Source: a bacterium (lineage in GTDB: Bacteria; Patescibacteriota; Saccharimonadia; Saccharimonadales; SZUA-47). From it: a DNA stretch of 32,124 nt. This document shows, piece by piece, positions 1-6,934 of the stretch (position 1 is the stretch's first letter; the number at the start of each line of letters is the position of its first letter). Position numbers and translations under genes: made by a program. A model generated the notes under the pieces. It made no database searches, had not been told where the DNA came from, and worked only from the letters and a program-made list of their open reading frames with translations. Where the stretch lies: the NCBI GenBank assembly GCA_030427365.1, contig JAUHWW010000009.1:1-32124 (forward strand), written 5' to 3'.

Positions 1-1
1 T

Positions 2-334
2 TTTAAACTTCATGAAGAAGACAAGGATCTCATCGAAGATTTGCAGCTGTCTGCCAGTGAGCTGATGGAGCTCACAAAATCACGCCTGAAAACAATCCAG
101 AACATCCGTGAAGCCTACAACACGATTGCCACGAACAACCTAAACCGCGTCTTCAAACGCCTCACGAGTATCGCGATTTTTATGTCTATCCCAACGATTG
201 TCGGTGGACTATACGGGATGAACGTCGTCTTGCCGCTGGCTGATAACCAAAATGCATTTTGGATTGTCCTACTGATTATCTTTGCGATCACGCTCGCCTT
301 TGTTGGCTACTTTCGCTTCAAAAAATGGCTTTAA
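2..334 (+). CDS. corA: CorA family Mg2+/Co2+ channel, C-terminal part
   Basis: This is the last 110 residues of a CorA-type divalent cation channel; the 5' part lies outside the window and the frame is open from base 2. The visible part holds the end of the long stalk helix, then the first membrane helix carrying the family's YGMN selectivity motif (codons around 211-222), a short acidic external loop (LADNQN) and the second membrane helix, ending in a basic cytoplasmic tail (FRFKKWL). CorA works as a homopentamer in the cytoplasmic membrane and takes up Mg2+, sometimes Co2+ or Ni2+. The stop is 5 bp from the convergent stop of the metal regulator, so the two genes share no obvious terminator. 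The family call rests on the GMN motif and two-helix layout and is firm; the ion cannot be told from this fragment. Confidence 0.92.
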   Translation, partial: FKLHEEDKDLIEDLQLSASELMELTKSRLKTIQNIREAYNTIATNNLNRVFKRLTSIAIFMSIPTIVGGLYGMNVVLPLADNQNAFWIVLLIIFAITLAFVGYFRFKKWL

Positions 335-339
335 GCTCT

Positions 340-765
340 TTAGCAACAGTTTGAACAAAGGCCTTCGAGCTCGAGGCTATGTGACTGCATAGTGAACCCA
401 TGCTTTTGTTCGATTTTATGCAGCTCGGCGAGCAAGCTAGGTTGTTCGTCAAAAGAAATAACGTCCCCACAATTACGGCAGGTCATGTGGTGGTGATGCC
501 CGCGGAACATGTCGCTGAGTTCAAGTTTGTAGCGCCATCCTGAGTAGACGCGGGTAACAGCCCCAATTTCTTCAAAAGTCTCGAGATTTCTATACACCGT
601 GGTTTCGTTCATGCTGTTTTTTACCAAATCAATTAGTTCCTGGATAGAGCAGGGAGATGACTGTCTAAGCATAGTTTCGAAGAGTAGCCTCCTCTCCGGT
701 GTGTTTTTATACTTATTTCGCTTAAGGAGTTCTTTAAATTGTTGTAGTTGTTTTGTTTCGTTCAT
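340..765 (-). CDS. Fur/Zur-family metal-responsive repressor
   Basis: A 141-residue winged-helix metalloregulator of the Fur superfamily, the usual size. Residues 1-80 form the DNA-binding domain, with a recognition-helix segment near 55-70 (TTVYRNLETFEEIGAV). The dimerisation domain has the His-rich HHHH at 90-93, then C96xxC99 and a second C137xxC140-C141 pair, the structural zinc site. It is divergent from a ZIP metal transporter with 68 bp between starts, and that gap contains a palindrome overlapping both promoters, so the likely job is zinc (Zur) or another divalent metal control of the transporter and of itself. The -10 box TATACT sits 9 nt before the ATG, suggesting a leaderless or nearly leaderless mRNA. 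Fur, Zur, Mur and PerR cannot be separated by eye; the ZIP neighbour favours zinc. Confidence 0.9.
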   Translation of the reverse strand: MNETKQLQQFKELLKRNKYKNTPERRLLFETMLRQSSPCSIQELIDLVKNSMNETTVYRNLETFEEIGAVTRVYSGWRYKLELSDMFRGHHHHMTCRNCGDVISFDEQPSLLAELHKIEQKHGFTMQSHSLELEGLCSNCC

Positions 766-774
766 ATACCTGCA

Positions 775-827
775 AGTATACCGCTAATTGCAAGAAATTT
801 GCAATTACAAGTCGGGCTATTTATCAT
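775..827. promoter_or_regulatory. Overlapping divergent promoters of the Fur-family and ZIP genes
   Basis: On the plus strand TTGCAA (799-804), a 17-bp spacer and TATCAT (822-827) form a promoter whose -10 lies 6 nt before the ZIP ATG. On the minus strand the same self-complementary hexamer TTGCAA (799-804), an 18-bp spacer and TATACT (780 down to 775) form the regulator's promoter. One hexamer can therefore serve as the -35 of both promoters. This is a sequence-level prediction. Confidence 0.6.
786..806. promoter_or_regulatory. Candidate Fur/Zur operator palindrome
   Basis: AATTGCAA (786-793), a 5-nt spacer GAAAT and TTGCAATT (799-806) form a perfect 8-bp inverted repeat in the middle of the divergent gap. 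It covers the shared -35 hexamer, so bound repressor would silence both genes. Fur-family operators are AT-rich inverted repeats of about this size, but this one does not match a textbook Zur or Fur box; its assignment to the adjacent regulator is inference from position. Confidence 0.65.
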
Positions 828-833
828 TAAGAT

Positions 834-1619
834 ATGCTTGAAGTTGTATTTTATTCATTACTGGGCGGGGTGATATCGCTTGTAGGTGGCTTGCTACTTA
901 TTCGTAAGGAGTCAACTGCCCAGGCACTTGCGACGTATGCGACGCCGTTTGCCGCTGGCGTTTTACTGGCTGCAGCCTTTGTCGATCTGCTGCCCGAGGC
1001 ACTCCACGAGGCGAATGAGCCTTCGGCTATGTTGCAGTGGGCGCTGCTTGGCTTGCTCAGTTTCTTTATCTTGGAGCGGTTTTTACGCTTTTTCCATCAT
1101 CATCACGATCACGGAGGCAAAGACAAAGCATCGAACGCCCTTATCATCATCGGTGATACGCTCCATAACGCGTTAGATGGCGTGGCAATTGGAGCTGCAT
1201 TCAGTATTAGTTCATCCACTGGCATTGTGGCAGCGATTGCGGTGGCAGCACACGAAATCCCGCAAGAAATTGGCGACTTTGGTTTGCTGCTCAAAAACGG
1301 CATGGAACGTATGAAAGTGCTTGTTGTGAATGTCATCAGTGCGCTCGCCACAACAGTGACAGCGGTTATTACATTTGCGCTGGGCGAACGATACGATGTG
1401 TCTGTCGCACCGCTCCTTGCGCTCACGGCCGGGTTCTTTATCTATATTGCAGCCAGCGACATCATTCCTGAAATCCATGAAAAACTGCAAAAAGGCCACC
1501 GCGATATTCGGCCGTGGTTACTGGTACTGGGAGCCGTTATCGTGATGATTATTTCACCAATTGCTCATGAGTATATTGATGCAGAGCACGATCACGCTTC
1601 TGCTCATCACGACGAATAA
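834..1619 (+). CDS. ZIP family divalent metal transporter
   Basis: A 261-residue ZIP (ZupT/GufA-like) transporter for Zn2+ or similar ions in the cytoplasmic membrane. About eight hydrophobic helices are visible. The metal-transport helices carry H111-N112-xx-D115-G in helix IV and H140-E141-IPxE145 in helix V, the binuclear-centre signature of the family. A variable cytoplasmic loop between helices III and IV has the cluster HHHHDH (88-93) and the C-terminal tail is also His/Asp rich (EHDHASAHHDE), typical metal-sensing or -binding tails. The gene faces away from a Fur-family repressor over a shared palindrome, so metal-starvation induction is likely. The promoter -10 is only 6 nt before ATG and there is no Shine-Dalgarno sequence. 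The family is certain; the zinc preference is inferred. Confidence 0.93.
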   Translation: MLEVVFYSLLGGVISLVGGLLLIRKESTAQALATYATPFAAGVLLAAAFVDLLPEALHEANEPSAMLQWALLGLLSFFILERFLRFFHHHHDHGGKDKASNALIIIGDTLHNALDGVAIGAAFSISSSTGIVAAIAVAAHEIPQEIGDFGLLLKNGMERMKVLVVNVISALATTVTAVITFALGERYDVSVAPLLALTAGFFIYIAASDIIPEIHEKLQKGHRDIRPWLLVLGAVIVMIISPIAHEYIDAEHDHASAHHDE

Positions 1620-1621
1620 CG

Positions 1622-1627
1622 TACAAT
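1622..1627 (+). promoter_or_regulatory. -10 box of rmuC, 7 nt before ATG
   Basis: TACAAT lies in the 15-bp gap between the ZIP stop and the rmuC ATG. A start of transcription 6-7 nt downstream would fall on the start codon, giving a leaderless mRNA. No convincing -35 is present. Confidence 0.45.
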
Positions 1628-1634
1628 AGACGTA

Positions 1635-2687
1635 ATGGATATCATTATTATTGTGCTTTTGGCTGTTAACGCGCTAGTGCTGGTGTTTTTGCTATCACGA
1701 AACAGGCCAAAACAGTCTGAAGATTCGTCATTATTGCAGCAAAACCTGAATCATCTGTCCGACAATGTACTGAAACTGCAGGAAAATTTGCGTACGCAGA
1801 TAGATACGAAAATGGACAAGAACCAAGAGTCGATGCAGCGGCAGCTTCAATCAAGCGCGAAATTGATCGCAAATGTCACCGAGCGATTGACAAAACTTGA
1901 TGACACGAACAAGCGCGTTGTCGATGTGGCTGATGAGCTGAAGCAGCTGCAGAATGTCTTGCAGAACCCGAAGCAGCGAGGTGTGTTGGGCGAATTTTAT
2001 CTCGAGCAGATATTGCAGAATTTGCTACCTCCGAGTGCGTATTCGCTGCAGCATAAAATCGCTGATGGCAATATCGTCGATGCTGTTATTCATCTCGACG
2101 GCAAAGTACTGCCGATCGACAGCAAATTCTCGCTGGAGAACTATAATCGTTTGCTCGAGGCGAAAGATGGAGAGCGAGCGGGATTTGAAAAGGCATTCAA
2201 GGACGATTTGAAAAAGCGTATCGATGAGACAGCGAGATACATTAACCCGAAAAAGGGTACGCTCGAGCAGGCGTTGATGTTCATCCCGAGTGAGGCAATT
2301 TATTATGACTTGCTGGCGAATAAAGTCGGCGCAGCGGGTGTGTCTGGACGCGACTTGATGCAATATGCAGCCGTTGAGAAACGCGTCGTCATCGTCGGCC
2401 CGAGTACGCTGAGTGCGATGTTGCAGGTCATCGTGCAGGGGCTGAAGAGCTTAGAAATTCAGAAAGATACGGACAAAATTCGTAAGAATATTGAGCAGCT
2501 GCAACGACATTTGATAGCCTATAACGGCTATTTCAAGAAGATCGGAAACTCATTGAGTGCAACGGTTGGCCACTACAATAACGCTGATAAAGAATTTGTG
2601 AAAATTGACAAAGATATCGTCAAAATCGGTGGCGGCGAGCAGGTCATCGAATCTGAATCAATCGACCGCCCAAAGACAGGTGATTAG
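1635..2687 (+). CDS. rmuC: RmuC family DNA recombination protein
   Basis: A 350-residue protein with an N-terminal membrane helix (about 1-20), a Gln/Asn/Lys-rich coiled coil (about 25-115) and a RmuC domain from about 115 to 320. The domain starts at GVLGEFYLEQIL and contains the PD-(D/E)xK-like core (IVDAVIHLDG..LPIDSKF, about 148-167), which is the known hallmark of this nuclease-fold family. In E. coli, loss of rmuC raises the inversion rate between short inverted repeats, and the family is thought to cut or limit branched DNA. It is shorter than E. coli RmuC (about 475 residues). The stop overlaps the convergent glycosidase stop by 4 bp. The -10 box TACAAT lies 7 nt before the ATG. The family call is firm; the biological role in this organism is unknown. 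Confidence 0.92.
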   Translation: MDIIIIVLLAVNALVLVFLLSRNRPKQSEDSSLLQQNLNHLSDNVLKLQENLRTQIDTKMDKNQESMQRQLQSSAKLIANVTERLTKLDDTNKRVVDVADELKQLQNVLQNPKQRGVLGEFYLEQILQNLLPPSAYSLQHKIADGNIVDAVIHLDGKVLPIDSKFSLENYNRLLEAKDGERAGFEKAFKDDLKKRIDETARYINPKKGTLEQALMFIPSEAIYYDLLANKVGAAGVSGRDLMQYAAVEKRVVIVGPSTLSAMLQVIVQGLKSLEIQKDTDKIRKNIEQLQRHLIAYNGYFKKIGNSLSATVGHYNNADKEFVKIDKDIVKIGGGEQVIESESIDRPKTGD

Positions 2688-4018
2688 TTCTCTTGCTTCA
2701 TGGCGATGATGAGTGCGGCGGTCCAGGAGAAGTTTTTGGCGCCGGCAGGCTGGCCAGTTTGCGCTGAGAAGTATTCGTAAGGGCCGTGTTCTTCGACGGC
2801 TTTTATCGATTGCGCGCGAATATGTTCAGCCTCTTTCTCGTAGCCGTAACGGTCGAGGCCATCGGCAATGAGCCAATTTGTGTTGATCCATGTTGGGCCC
2901 TGCCAGTAGCCAAGTTCCTTGTACCATTCGCTTGAGAACGGCACGCTTGGCACTGGATATTTCCCAGCGAATTGTTGAGCGGAGGAGAGTAATTTTACCA
3001 GCTCTTCAGCACGTTCCTTCGTAATGCAGCCAGCGTACAGCGGCATGAGTGTCGCAATCGATGGCTCCTTTACCAATTTGCGGGTGATAAAGGTACGTGA
3101 ATAGTATTGTTTGTAGAAGCCATCCCAGCAGAGTTCAAGTGCCTCTTCGGCTTTTTCCATGCTTGTTTGTAGATCTTCCGGCAATTCACGACCTATGAAT
3201 TTTGCGATGTCTTTCAGGTGCGAGTTCGCACGGATAAGGACGCAGTTGAACGTGAGATCCTGCAGCGTGAAGTGAGAGCGTGAGAGAATCTTTTCAATAT
3301 CCCAATCTTTGCGCTTCAGGCGTTGTAAAACCGTGAAGTACAGCAGAGAGTCAATTGCGCTGAGTCGCTGGCCAGGCGGCACGTGCTTTGTATCGCGCCG
3401 AAAAAGTAGGAATACTTTGTCCAAGCGAAGTTTCTCAACAATCGTGACCCAGAGTGGGCGTGAATGCATATGTAGTTGATCAATCCACGGCGGTGAGTTA
3501 TCAAGTCCGCTCTCCCACGGGTGGATAAGCAGCGCGAGGCCTTCGTCATGAGGATCGCGTTCGCGGTAGAGCCACGAGTGATACTGCACGAGCGCGGGGA
3601 ACATATCCTGATACCAGCCACGCCGCTCGACCTTATCGAGCTTTTCGCCGATGCGTACGACTGCTTCGGCCAGCATCGGTGGCTGTGTCATCCCCGAGGT
3701 CGACAGGCGATCAGGCGCGTGTGGATTACGCCACGATTGCCAGATGTTGCGATCACGTTTATGGGCGTCGCTGTCATCGAATATCATATGCGGAAGCATG
3801 CCATTTGACCACTGTCCGCGCAGGAGGCTGCGGATTTCTGTCTGAGCTCTTTGCACGTCGTACTTGGCGAGGCCGATTGCGATAAAGCAGCTGTCCCAGA
3901 GCCATTGATGTGGGTAGAGGCCATCAGCCGGCACAGTGAATCCGTCGCGCCAGTTTTTCTCAAGCACGTCACGGCACACGTCTTCGACGGATACAACTGG
4001 CGTTTCTATTTCATCCAT
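2684..4018 (-). CDS. GH63 / MGH1-like glycoside hydrolase
   Basis: A 444-residue soluble enzyme with the (alpha/alpha)6-barrel signatures of the GH63 and mannosylglycerate-hydrolase-like group. Visible motifs in order are YPHQWLWDSCF (35-45), WESGLDNSPPW (168-178) with D173 as the probable general acid, YWQGPTWINTNW (371-382), and YEYFSAQTG...NFSWTAAL near the end with E415 as the probable second catalytic residue. Known relatives remove alpha-linked glucose or mannose from oligosaccharides, glucosylglycerate or mannosylglycerate. No signal peptide is seen, so it acts in the cytoplasm, perhaps on a compatible solute or imported oligosaccharide. It is a single gene, convergent with rmuC (4-bp overlap), with TATACT 7 nt before its ATG. 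The exact substrate cannot be read from sequence. Confidence 0.8.
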   Translation of the reverse strand: MDEIETPVVSVEDVCRDVLEKNWRDGFTVPADGLYPHQWLWDSCFIAIGLAKYDVQRAQTEIRSLLRGQWSNGMLPHMIFDDSDAHKRDRNIWQSWRNPHAPDRLSTSGMTQPPMLAEAVVRIGEKLDKVERRGWYQDMFPALVQYHSWLYRERDPHDEGLALLIHPWESGLDNSPPWIDQLHMHSRPLWVTIVEKLRLDKVFLLFRRDTKHVPPGQRLSAIDSLLYFTVLQRLKRKDWDIEKILSRSHFTLQDLTFNCVLIRANSHLKDIAKFIGRELPEDLQTSMEKAEEALELCWDGFYKQYYSRTFITRKLVKEPSIATLMPLYAGCITKERAEELVKLLSSAQQFAGKYPVPSVPFSSEWYKELGYWQGPTWINTNWLIADGLDRYGYEKEAEHIRAQSIKAVEEHGPYEYFSAQTGQPAGAKNFSWTAALIIAMKQEN

Positions 4019-4025
4019 TCCAATT

Positions 4026-4031
4026 AGTATA
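4026..4031 (-). promoter_or_regulatory. -10 box of the GH63-like gene, 7 nt before ATG
   Basis: Read on the minus strand this is TATACT, followed by 7 nt and the ATG. No Shine-Dalgarno sequence can fit, so the message is predicted to be leaderless. The -35 region is weak. Confidence 0.5.
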
Positions 4032-4079
4032 ACGAAATTCGCTTACGCTTGCTTATAACAATATCCAGGGAAGGAGATA

Positions 4080-4107
4080 TTGCTAAAACCACATAATGTA
4101 TTATAAT
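4080..4107 (+). promoter_or_regulatory. Promoter of the 221-residue protein gene
   Basis: TTGCTA (4080-4085), a 16-bp spacer and the consensus TATAAT (4102-4107) lie just upstream of the ATG at 4115, leaving only 7 nt between -10 and start codon. A leaderless transcript is predicted. Confidence 0.55.
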
Positions 4108-4114
4108 ATTTATA

Positions 4115-4780
4115 ATGAGCGCTTTTACTTTATCTCCAGTCCAAATGACTGATGCTTTTCCGTGCATTGAAAGTGGTTTAGAGTTAGCTCCGAACGTTGA
4201 TCTTATTGAGCAGTACAAGTGGGAGGAGCGAGAAGATAGAGTCTCTAGCTGTGCAGTTGCGGCCGAGCTCAATGCAGCTATTCTCAGTGGAGCGCTGTCG
4301 ATTGACATTGCTCGCTCCGTGCATGAGAAAGTCGCAGCGCTACCGGCACTTTGGGTTGATTTAGACCTCGACGGCCAAGAGAGAGTGAAGGCCTTTGATA
4401 ATGGAAGAGATATTGCTGATATTGCTTACATAATGTACGGCTCAGGGCAAAGACTTCCATATCGTATGGTGCTCGCCACAGACTATTACTTGGATTCACG
4501 TCAGCTCGTATTCGGTAAAACGCCCGCATCAGATGACATGAAAACAACTCTAGAGTTTTTACTAGGTCGGAATTATTCGTTCGTGCTTGGTGCCGATAAA
4601 CACGCAACGACAATTACATGTCTTGGCAGTGATGTAGTTGAAATTGATCCACGCAGTCCAGGCCAACCGAAATTGACTACTGTAGAAGAGTTACTACACC
4701 GTTCAACGTGTCGCAAAGACGTATTGGCGCCCTTACCAGTACTACGTACCTGTGTTGTACTCGATCCTATCGAAAGTTAG
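4115..4780 (+). CDS. Unknown protein, possible C39-like cysteine peptidase fold
   Basis: I do not recognise this 221-residue protein as a named family. It has no signal peptide or membrane helix. Two segments resemble the double-glycine/C39-like papain fold: SSCAVAAELNAAI, with C46 at the start of a helix, and KHATTITCLGSDVVEIDPRSPG, with H163 followed by a beta hairpin and D178, the order Cys-His-Asp and the H-x(n)-G-x(n)-V-x-DP pattern common in that fold. C39-like proteins cleave or bind peptides; here the catalytic assignment is inference only. The centre (about 75-150) is poorly characterised. It has a strong promoter 7 nt before ATG. Its 3' end overlaps the convergent yajQ gene by 14 bp, with both stops inside the other gene. 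Confidence 0.7.
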   Translation: MSAFTLSPVQMTDAFPCIESGLELAPNVDLIEQYKWEEREDRVSSCAVAAELNAAILSGALSIDIARSVHEKVAALPALWVDLDLDGQERVKAFDNGRDIADIAYIMYGSGQRLPYRMVLATDYYLDSRQLVFGKTPASDDMKTTLEFLLGRNYSFVLGADKHATTITCLGSDVVEIDPRSPGQPKLTTVEELLHRSTCRKDVLAPLPVLRTCVVLDPIES

Positions 4781-5261
4781 TGAAGTTGACCGGGAAGTCG
4801 AAATTGGCTTCGCGGATGACTTGCATGGCTTGCTGCAGATCATCCTTTTTTGGGCTCATGACGCGGATGCCTTCGCCCTGAATTTGGGTTTTGACTTTCG
4901 GAAGCTTTTCCTTAAGTAGCTTGGTAATTTTCTTGGCGTCGTCTTGCTTGAGGCCGTTTTTGAAGGGCACTTCCCAGATCATACGTAAGTTTGTTGTTTC
5001 GGGGTCGCGGCTGACGTCAAAGGTCTTTTGGCTGACACTGCGTATAGCGGCCTTTTTGCGCAACATGTCAATAATTGCGTCGAGGTGATATTGATTGTCG
5101 CCGTAGATTTTCACGCCCTTCTTGTCATCAAGCCATTGCAGTTCGGCGTGAGTGCCTTTGAGGTCGTAGCGGTTACCTAATTCCTTCTGCACCTGGTCGT
5201 AAACATTATTCATTTCACCAACATCATAGGTGGATTCAATATCGAATGAAAAACTTGCCAT
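4767..5261 (-). CDS. yajQ: YajQ family (UPF0234) nucleotide-binding protein
   Basis: A 164-residue protein matching the YajQ family over its whole length, with the characteristic start (ASFSFDIESTYD), the NRYDLKG segment near 31 and the conserved end EGIRVMSPKKDDLQQAMQ..ANFDFPVNFTNFR. The fold is two ferredoxin-like domains. Members have been reported to bind cyclic di-GMP or nucleotides and to act as transcriptional co-regulators in some proteobacteria; its role in a reduced genome is not known. It is convergent with the preceding gene (14-bp overlap). Divergently, 73 bp separate its start from the FMN reductase ATG, and that gap contains the reductase operator. TATACT lies 7 nt before the ATG. 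Confidence 0.93.
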   Translation of the reverse strand: MASFSFDIESTYDVGEMNNVYDQVQKELGNRYDLKGTHAELQWLDDKKGVKIYGDNQYHLDAIIDMLRKKAAIRSVSQKTFDVSRDPETTNLRMIWEVPFKNGLKQDDAKKITKLLKEKLPKVKTQIQGEGIRVMSPKKDDLQQAMQVIREANFDFPVNFTNFR

Positions 5262-5268
5262 GTGAATC

Positions 5269-5274
5269 AGTATA
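5269..5274 (-). promoter_or_regulatory. yajQ: -10 box of yajQ, 7 nt before ATG
   Basis: On the minus strand this reads TATACT, then GATTCAC, then ATG. Leaderless transcription is predicted. The matching -35 would overlap the palindrome at 5296-5315, so yajQ could share control with the FMN reductase. Confidence 0.5.
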
Positions 5275-5295
5275 AACTATTCGCTGTTATCGCGT

Positions 5296-5315
5296 GTTTA
5301 AGTGTATACTTAAAC
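5296..5315. promoter_or_regulatory. Palindromic operator before the FMN reductase gene
   Basis: GTTTAAGT (5296-5303), spacer GTAT, ACTTAAAC (5308-5315) is a perfect 8-bp inverted repeat. It contains TATACT (5305-5310), a good -10 for the downstream reductase, so a bound protein would block transcription. Nearly the same sequence occurs before the thioredoxin reductase-like gene at 27441-27460. Operators of this shape are used by MarR/HxlR-type redox repressors, but no such regulator is in the window. Confidence 0.65.
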
Positions 5316-5334
5316 TAACAAAGAGGAATATCAG

Positions 5335-5922
5335 ATGAAAATTGCAGTAATTAGCGCTAGTATGCGCGGCGAATCACAAAGTTTAAAGGTCAGCCAGTGG
5401 CTGGTCGACCACCTAAAAGCTCTCGGGGCCGAGGCTGAACTCGTTGATCTACACCAGCTGGATTTGCCGATGTATGATGTCGGCGAGACCGAGGCTCCGG
5501 ATAAAGAAAAATTACTTAAAACACTTGGAGAAGCAGAAGGAGCCGTGTTCGTCAGCCCGGAATGGGACGGCATGATGAGCCATGGCTTAGTAAGCATGTT
5601 GCATTATCTTGGAAAAGAGTTGGCTCACAAACCAGTGATGCTGGTTGGTGTGTCTAGTGGCCGTGGTGGGCATTATCCACTCATGCAGATGCGGACGATG
5701 GGCTACAAAAACAATCACTATGTCATTAGCCCTGAAGCGCTGCTTGTGCAAGGAGTGAACGACATGATGAATAATCATGAGCCGGAAGCTGGCTCTGTAG
5801 ATGAATCCGTGCAACGGCGCGCTGACTATGCACTGCGCAACCTGATCGAATATGCGAAGGCGCTCAGGAATGTGCGCGAGTCTGGGGTTGTCGATTTCGA
5901 AGAATTTAAGAACGGCGTCTAA
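5335..5922 (+). CDS. NADPH-dependent FMN reductase
   Basis: A 195-residue flavodoxin-fold reductase (NADPH-dependent FMN reductase / quinone-azo reductase family). The N-terminal beta strand and phosphate loop (MKIAVISASMRGESQS, residues 1-16) bind FMN phosphate, and SPEWDGMMSHGLVSMLHYL (about 65-83) is the second conserved flavin/substrate segment. Such enzymes reduce free flavin, quinones or metals with NADPH in the cytoplasm and often belong to thiol- or quinone-stress regulons. It is a single gene with a real leader: TATACT inside a perfect palindrome, then AAGAGG (5321-5326) 8 nt before ATG. The palindrome is shared with the trxB-like gene, suggesting joint redox control. The family is clear; the electron acceptor is not. 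Confidence 0.88.
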   Translation: MKIAVISASMRGESQSLKVSQWLVDHLKALGAEAELVDLHQLDLPMYDVGETEAPDKEKLLKTLGEAEGAVFVSPEWDGMMSHGLVSMLHYLGKELAHKPVMLVGVSSGRGGHYPLMQMRTMGYKNNHYVISPEALLVQGVNDMMNNHEPEAGSVDESVQRRADYALRNLIEYAKALRNVRESGVVDFEEFKNGV

Positions 5923-5951
5923 CCGTCATAACTCTATCAATACAAACGTGT

Positions 5952-5957
5952 TAAGAT
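5952..5957 (+). promoter_or_regulatory. -10-like box before the short DUF2207-like gene
   Basis: TAAGAT lies 6 nt before the ATG at 5964 and repeats the spacing seen at other leaderless starts here. No clear -35 is visible. Confidence 0.35.
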
Positions 5958-5963
5958 AGCGTT

Positions 5964-6896
5964 ATGGTTATGCTCAAGCTCTCAGCGTTCATGCTGACTC
6001 TGGGCGAATACGAGGTAAATGGGACAGGATTCCTTATAATCGCGCTCGGCGGTATTGCGCTGTTTTTGCCATTTTGGTTTCTGCGGGATTGGTTTTTACA
6101 GCGTTGGCGAATAAAACACACCATGATCACGGTAAAATATGAGCCGCCAAGTGGCTTAAGTCCGGCGGAGATGCAGCACCTTTTCGGTAGTTTGCCGTTC
6201 GAGAGGACGCTCGCAGCAACGCTCGTTAGTATGTTGCACCAGAGTTACATCCATATTGAGGTGAAGGGGGAGCGAAAACTTTTCAAGCTTGGTCCGAAAA
6301 GCTCGGCATCAGCAAACAGTTATGAGAAATTAGTTCTCGAACATATGGGTGAGCACGGAGTTACCTTCGATGACTTGGCCTCGTCGATGGCAAGCGATGC
6401 AACAGCTCGTGCTTTTCGCCGCGGCGTGCATGATGTACTTAGAGAAAAAAAGCTTATTGCTGGTAAGCAGGTAAACCAGTTCTTCATTCGTTCGCTAAAA
6501 ATAACGATTGTACTACTGCTCACAGTCGTCTGGTGGCCGCTGTTTGTCTTTGCGCTAGTCCACACTTTAAGTGTTAGCGTTTCGGACTTCTCATCAATAG
6601 CGGATTTTGCAAGCTACGGCGCGACGTACTCCGCCATTCTACTATTACCACTCATAATTGCGAGTGTCTTCGTAATGAAGTACCGATCGCAGCTGCTTGG
6701 CAGGCGATGGATGGCGACGCCGAAGCTAGACAGGCAGTGGCCGCAAATAATTGGATTTCGGGAGTTCACTGTGCACTGTTACCGGAGTAAGCTGAAATTT
6801 TCCAGCGATGAACTGAGCAAAAAAGCCCGAATAAGTATCCTGCCGTATGCCATCGCATTTGGCGCTGCACGAAACTGGCGTGATATTGTCAGCTAG
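5964..6896 (+). CDS. DUF2207-like membrane protein lacking the extracellular domain
   Basis: A 310-residue membrane protein with one hydrophobic segment near 20-45 and a helix pair near 178-235. The cytoplasmic stretch after the first helix (LSPAEMQHLFGSLPFERTLAATLVSMLHQSYIHIE) and the end (FTVHCYRSKLKF...LPYAIAFGAARNW) follow the pattern of the full DUF2207 protein at 14693-16435 (ISAGIIDLAVRGYLKVIE; LKLYLSKAEKDR; LPFAIAAGVEKSW). It therefore looks like a paralogue reduced to the membrane and cytoplasmic half, without the exported beta domain or the Gly-rich tail. Function is unknown for the family. ATG at 5964 was chosen because a TAAGAT box lies 6 nt upstream; ATG at 5970 is possible. It is followed 38 bp later by pheS with its own promoter. 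Confidence 0.7.
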   Translation: MVMLKLSAFMLTLGEYEVNGTGFLIIALGGIALFLPFWFLRDWFLQRWRIKHTMITVKYEPPSGLSPAEMQHLFGSLPFERTLAATLVSMLHQSYIHIEVKGERKLFKLGPKSSASANSYEKLVLEHMGEHGVTFDDLASSMASDATARAFRRGVHDVLREKKLIAGKQVNQFFIRSLKITIVLLLTVVWWPLFVFALVHTLSVSVSDFSSIADFASYGATYSAILLLPLIIASVFVMKYRSQLLGRRWMATPKLDRQWPQIIGFREFTVHCYRSKLKFSSDELSKKARISILPYAIAFGAARNWRDIVS

Positions 6897-6897
6897 C

Positions 6898-6926
6898 TTG
6901 TGGTGCAGCTGATTTCCAGATAGAAT
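6898..6926 (+). promoter_or_regulatory. Promoter of the pheS-pheT operon
   Basis: TTGTGG (6898-6903), a 17-bp spacer and TAGAAT (6921-6926) precede the pheS ATG by 8 nt. Since the following nine genes overlap or abut, this promoter probably drives the whole unit to the DUF2207 gene at 16435. There is no room for a T-box or attenuator leader. Confidence 0.55.
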
Positions 6927-6934
6927 AGAAGTCA

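Noticed and set aside
1109-1426. Antisense open frame within the ZIP gene
   Set aside because: It is a reverse-frame shadow of a well-supported gene, with no promoter or ribosome-binding site; the many similar frames across the window were rejected likewise.
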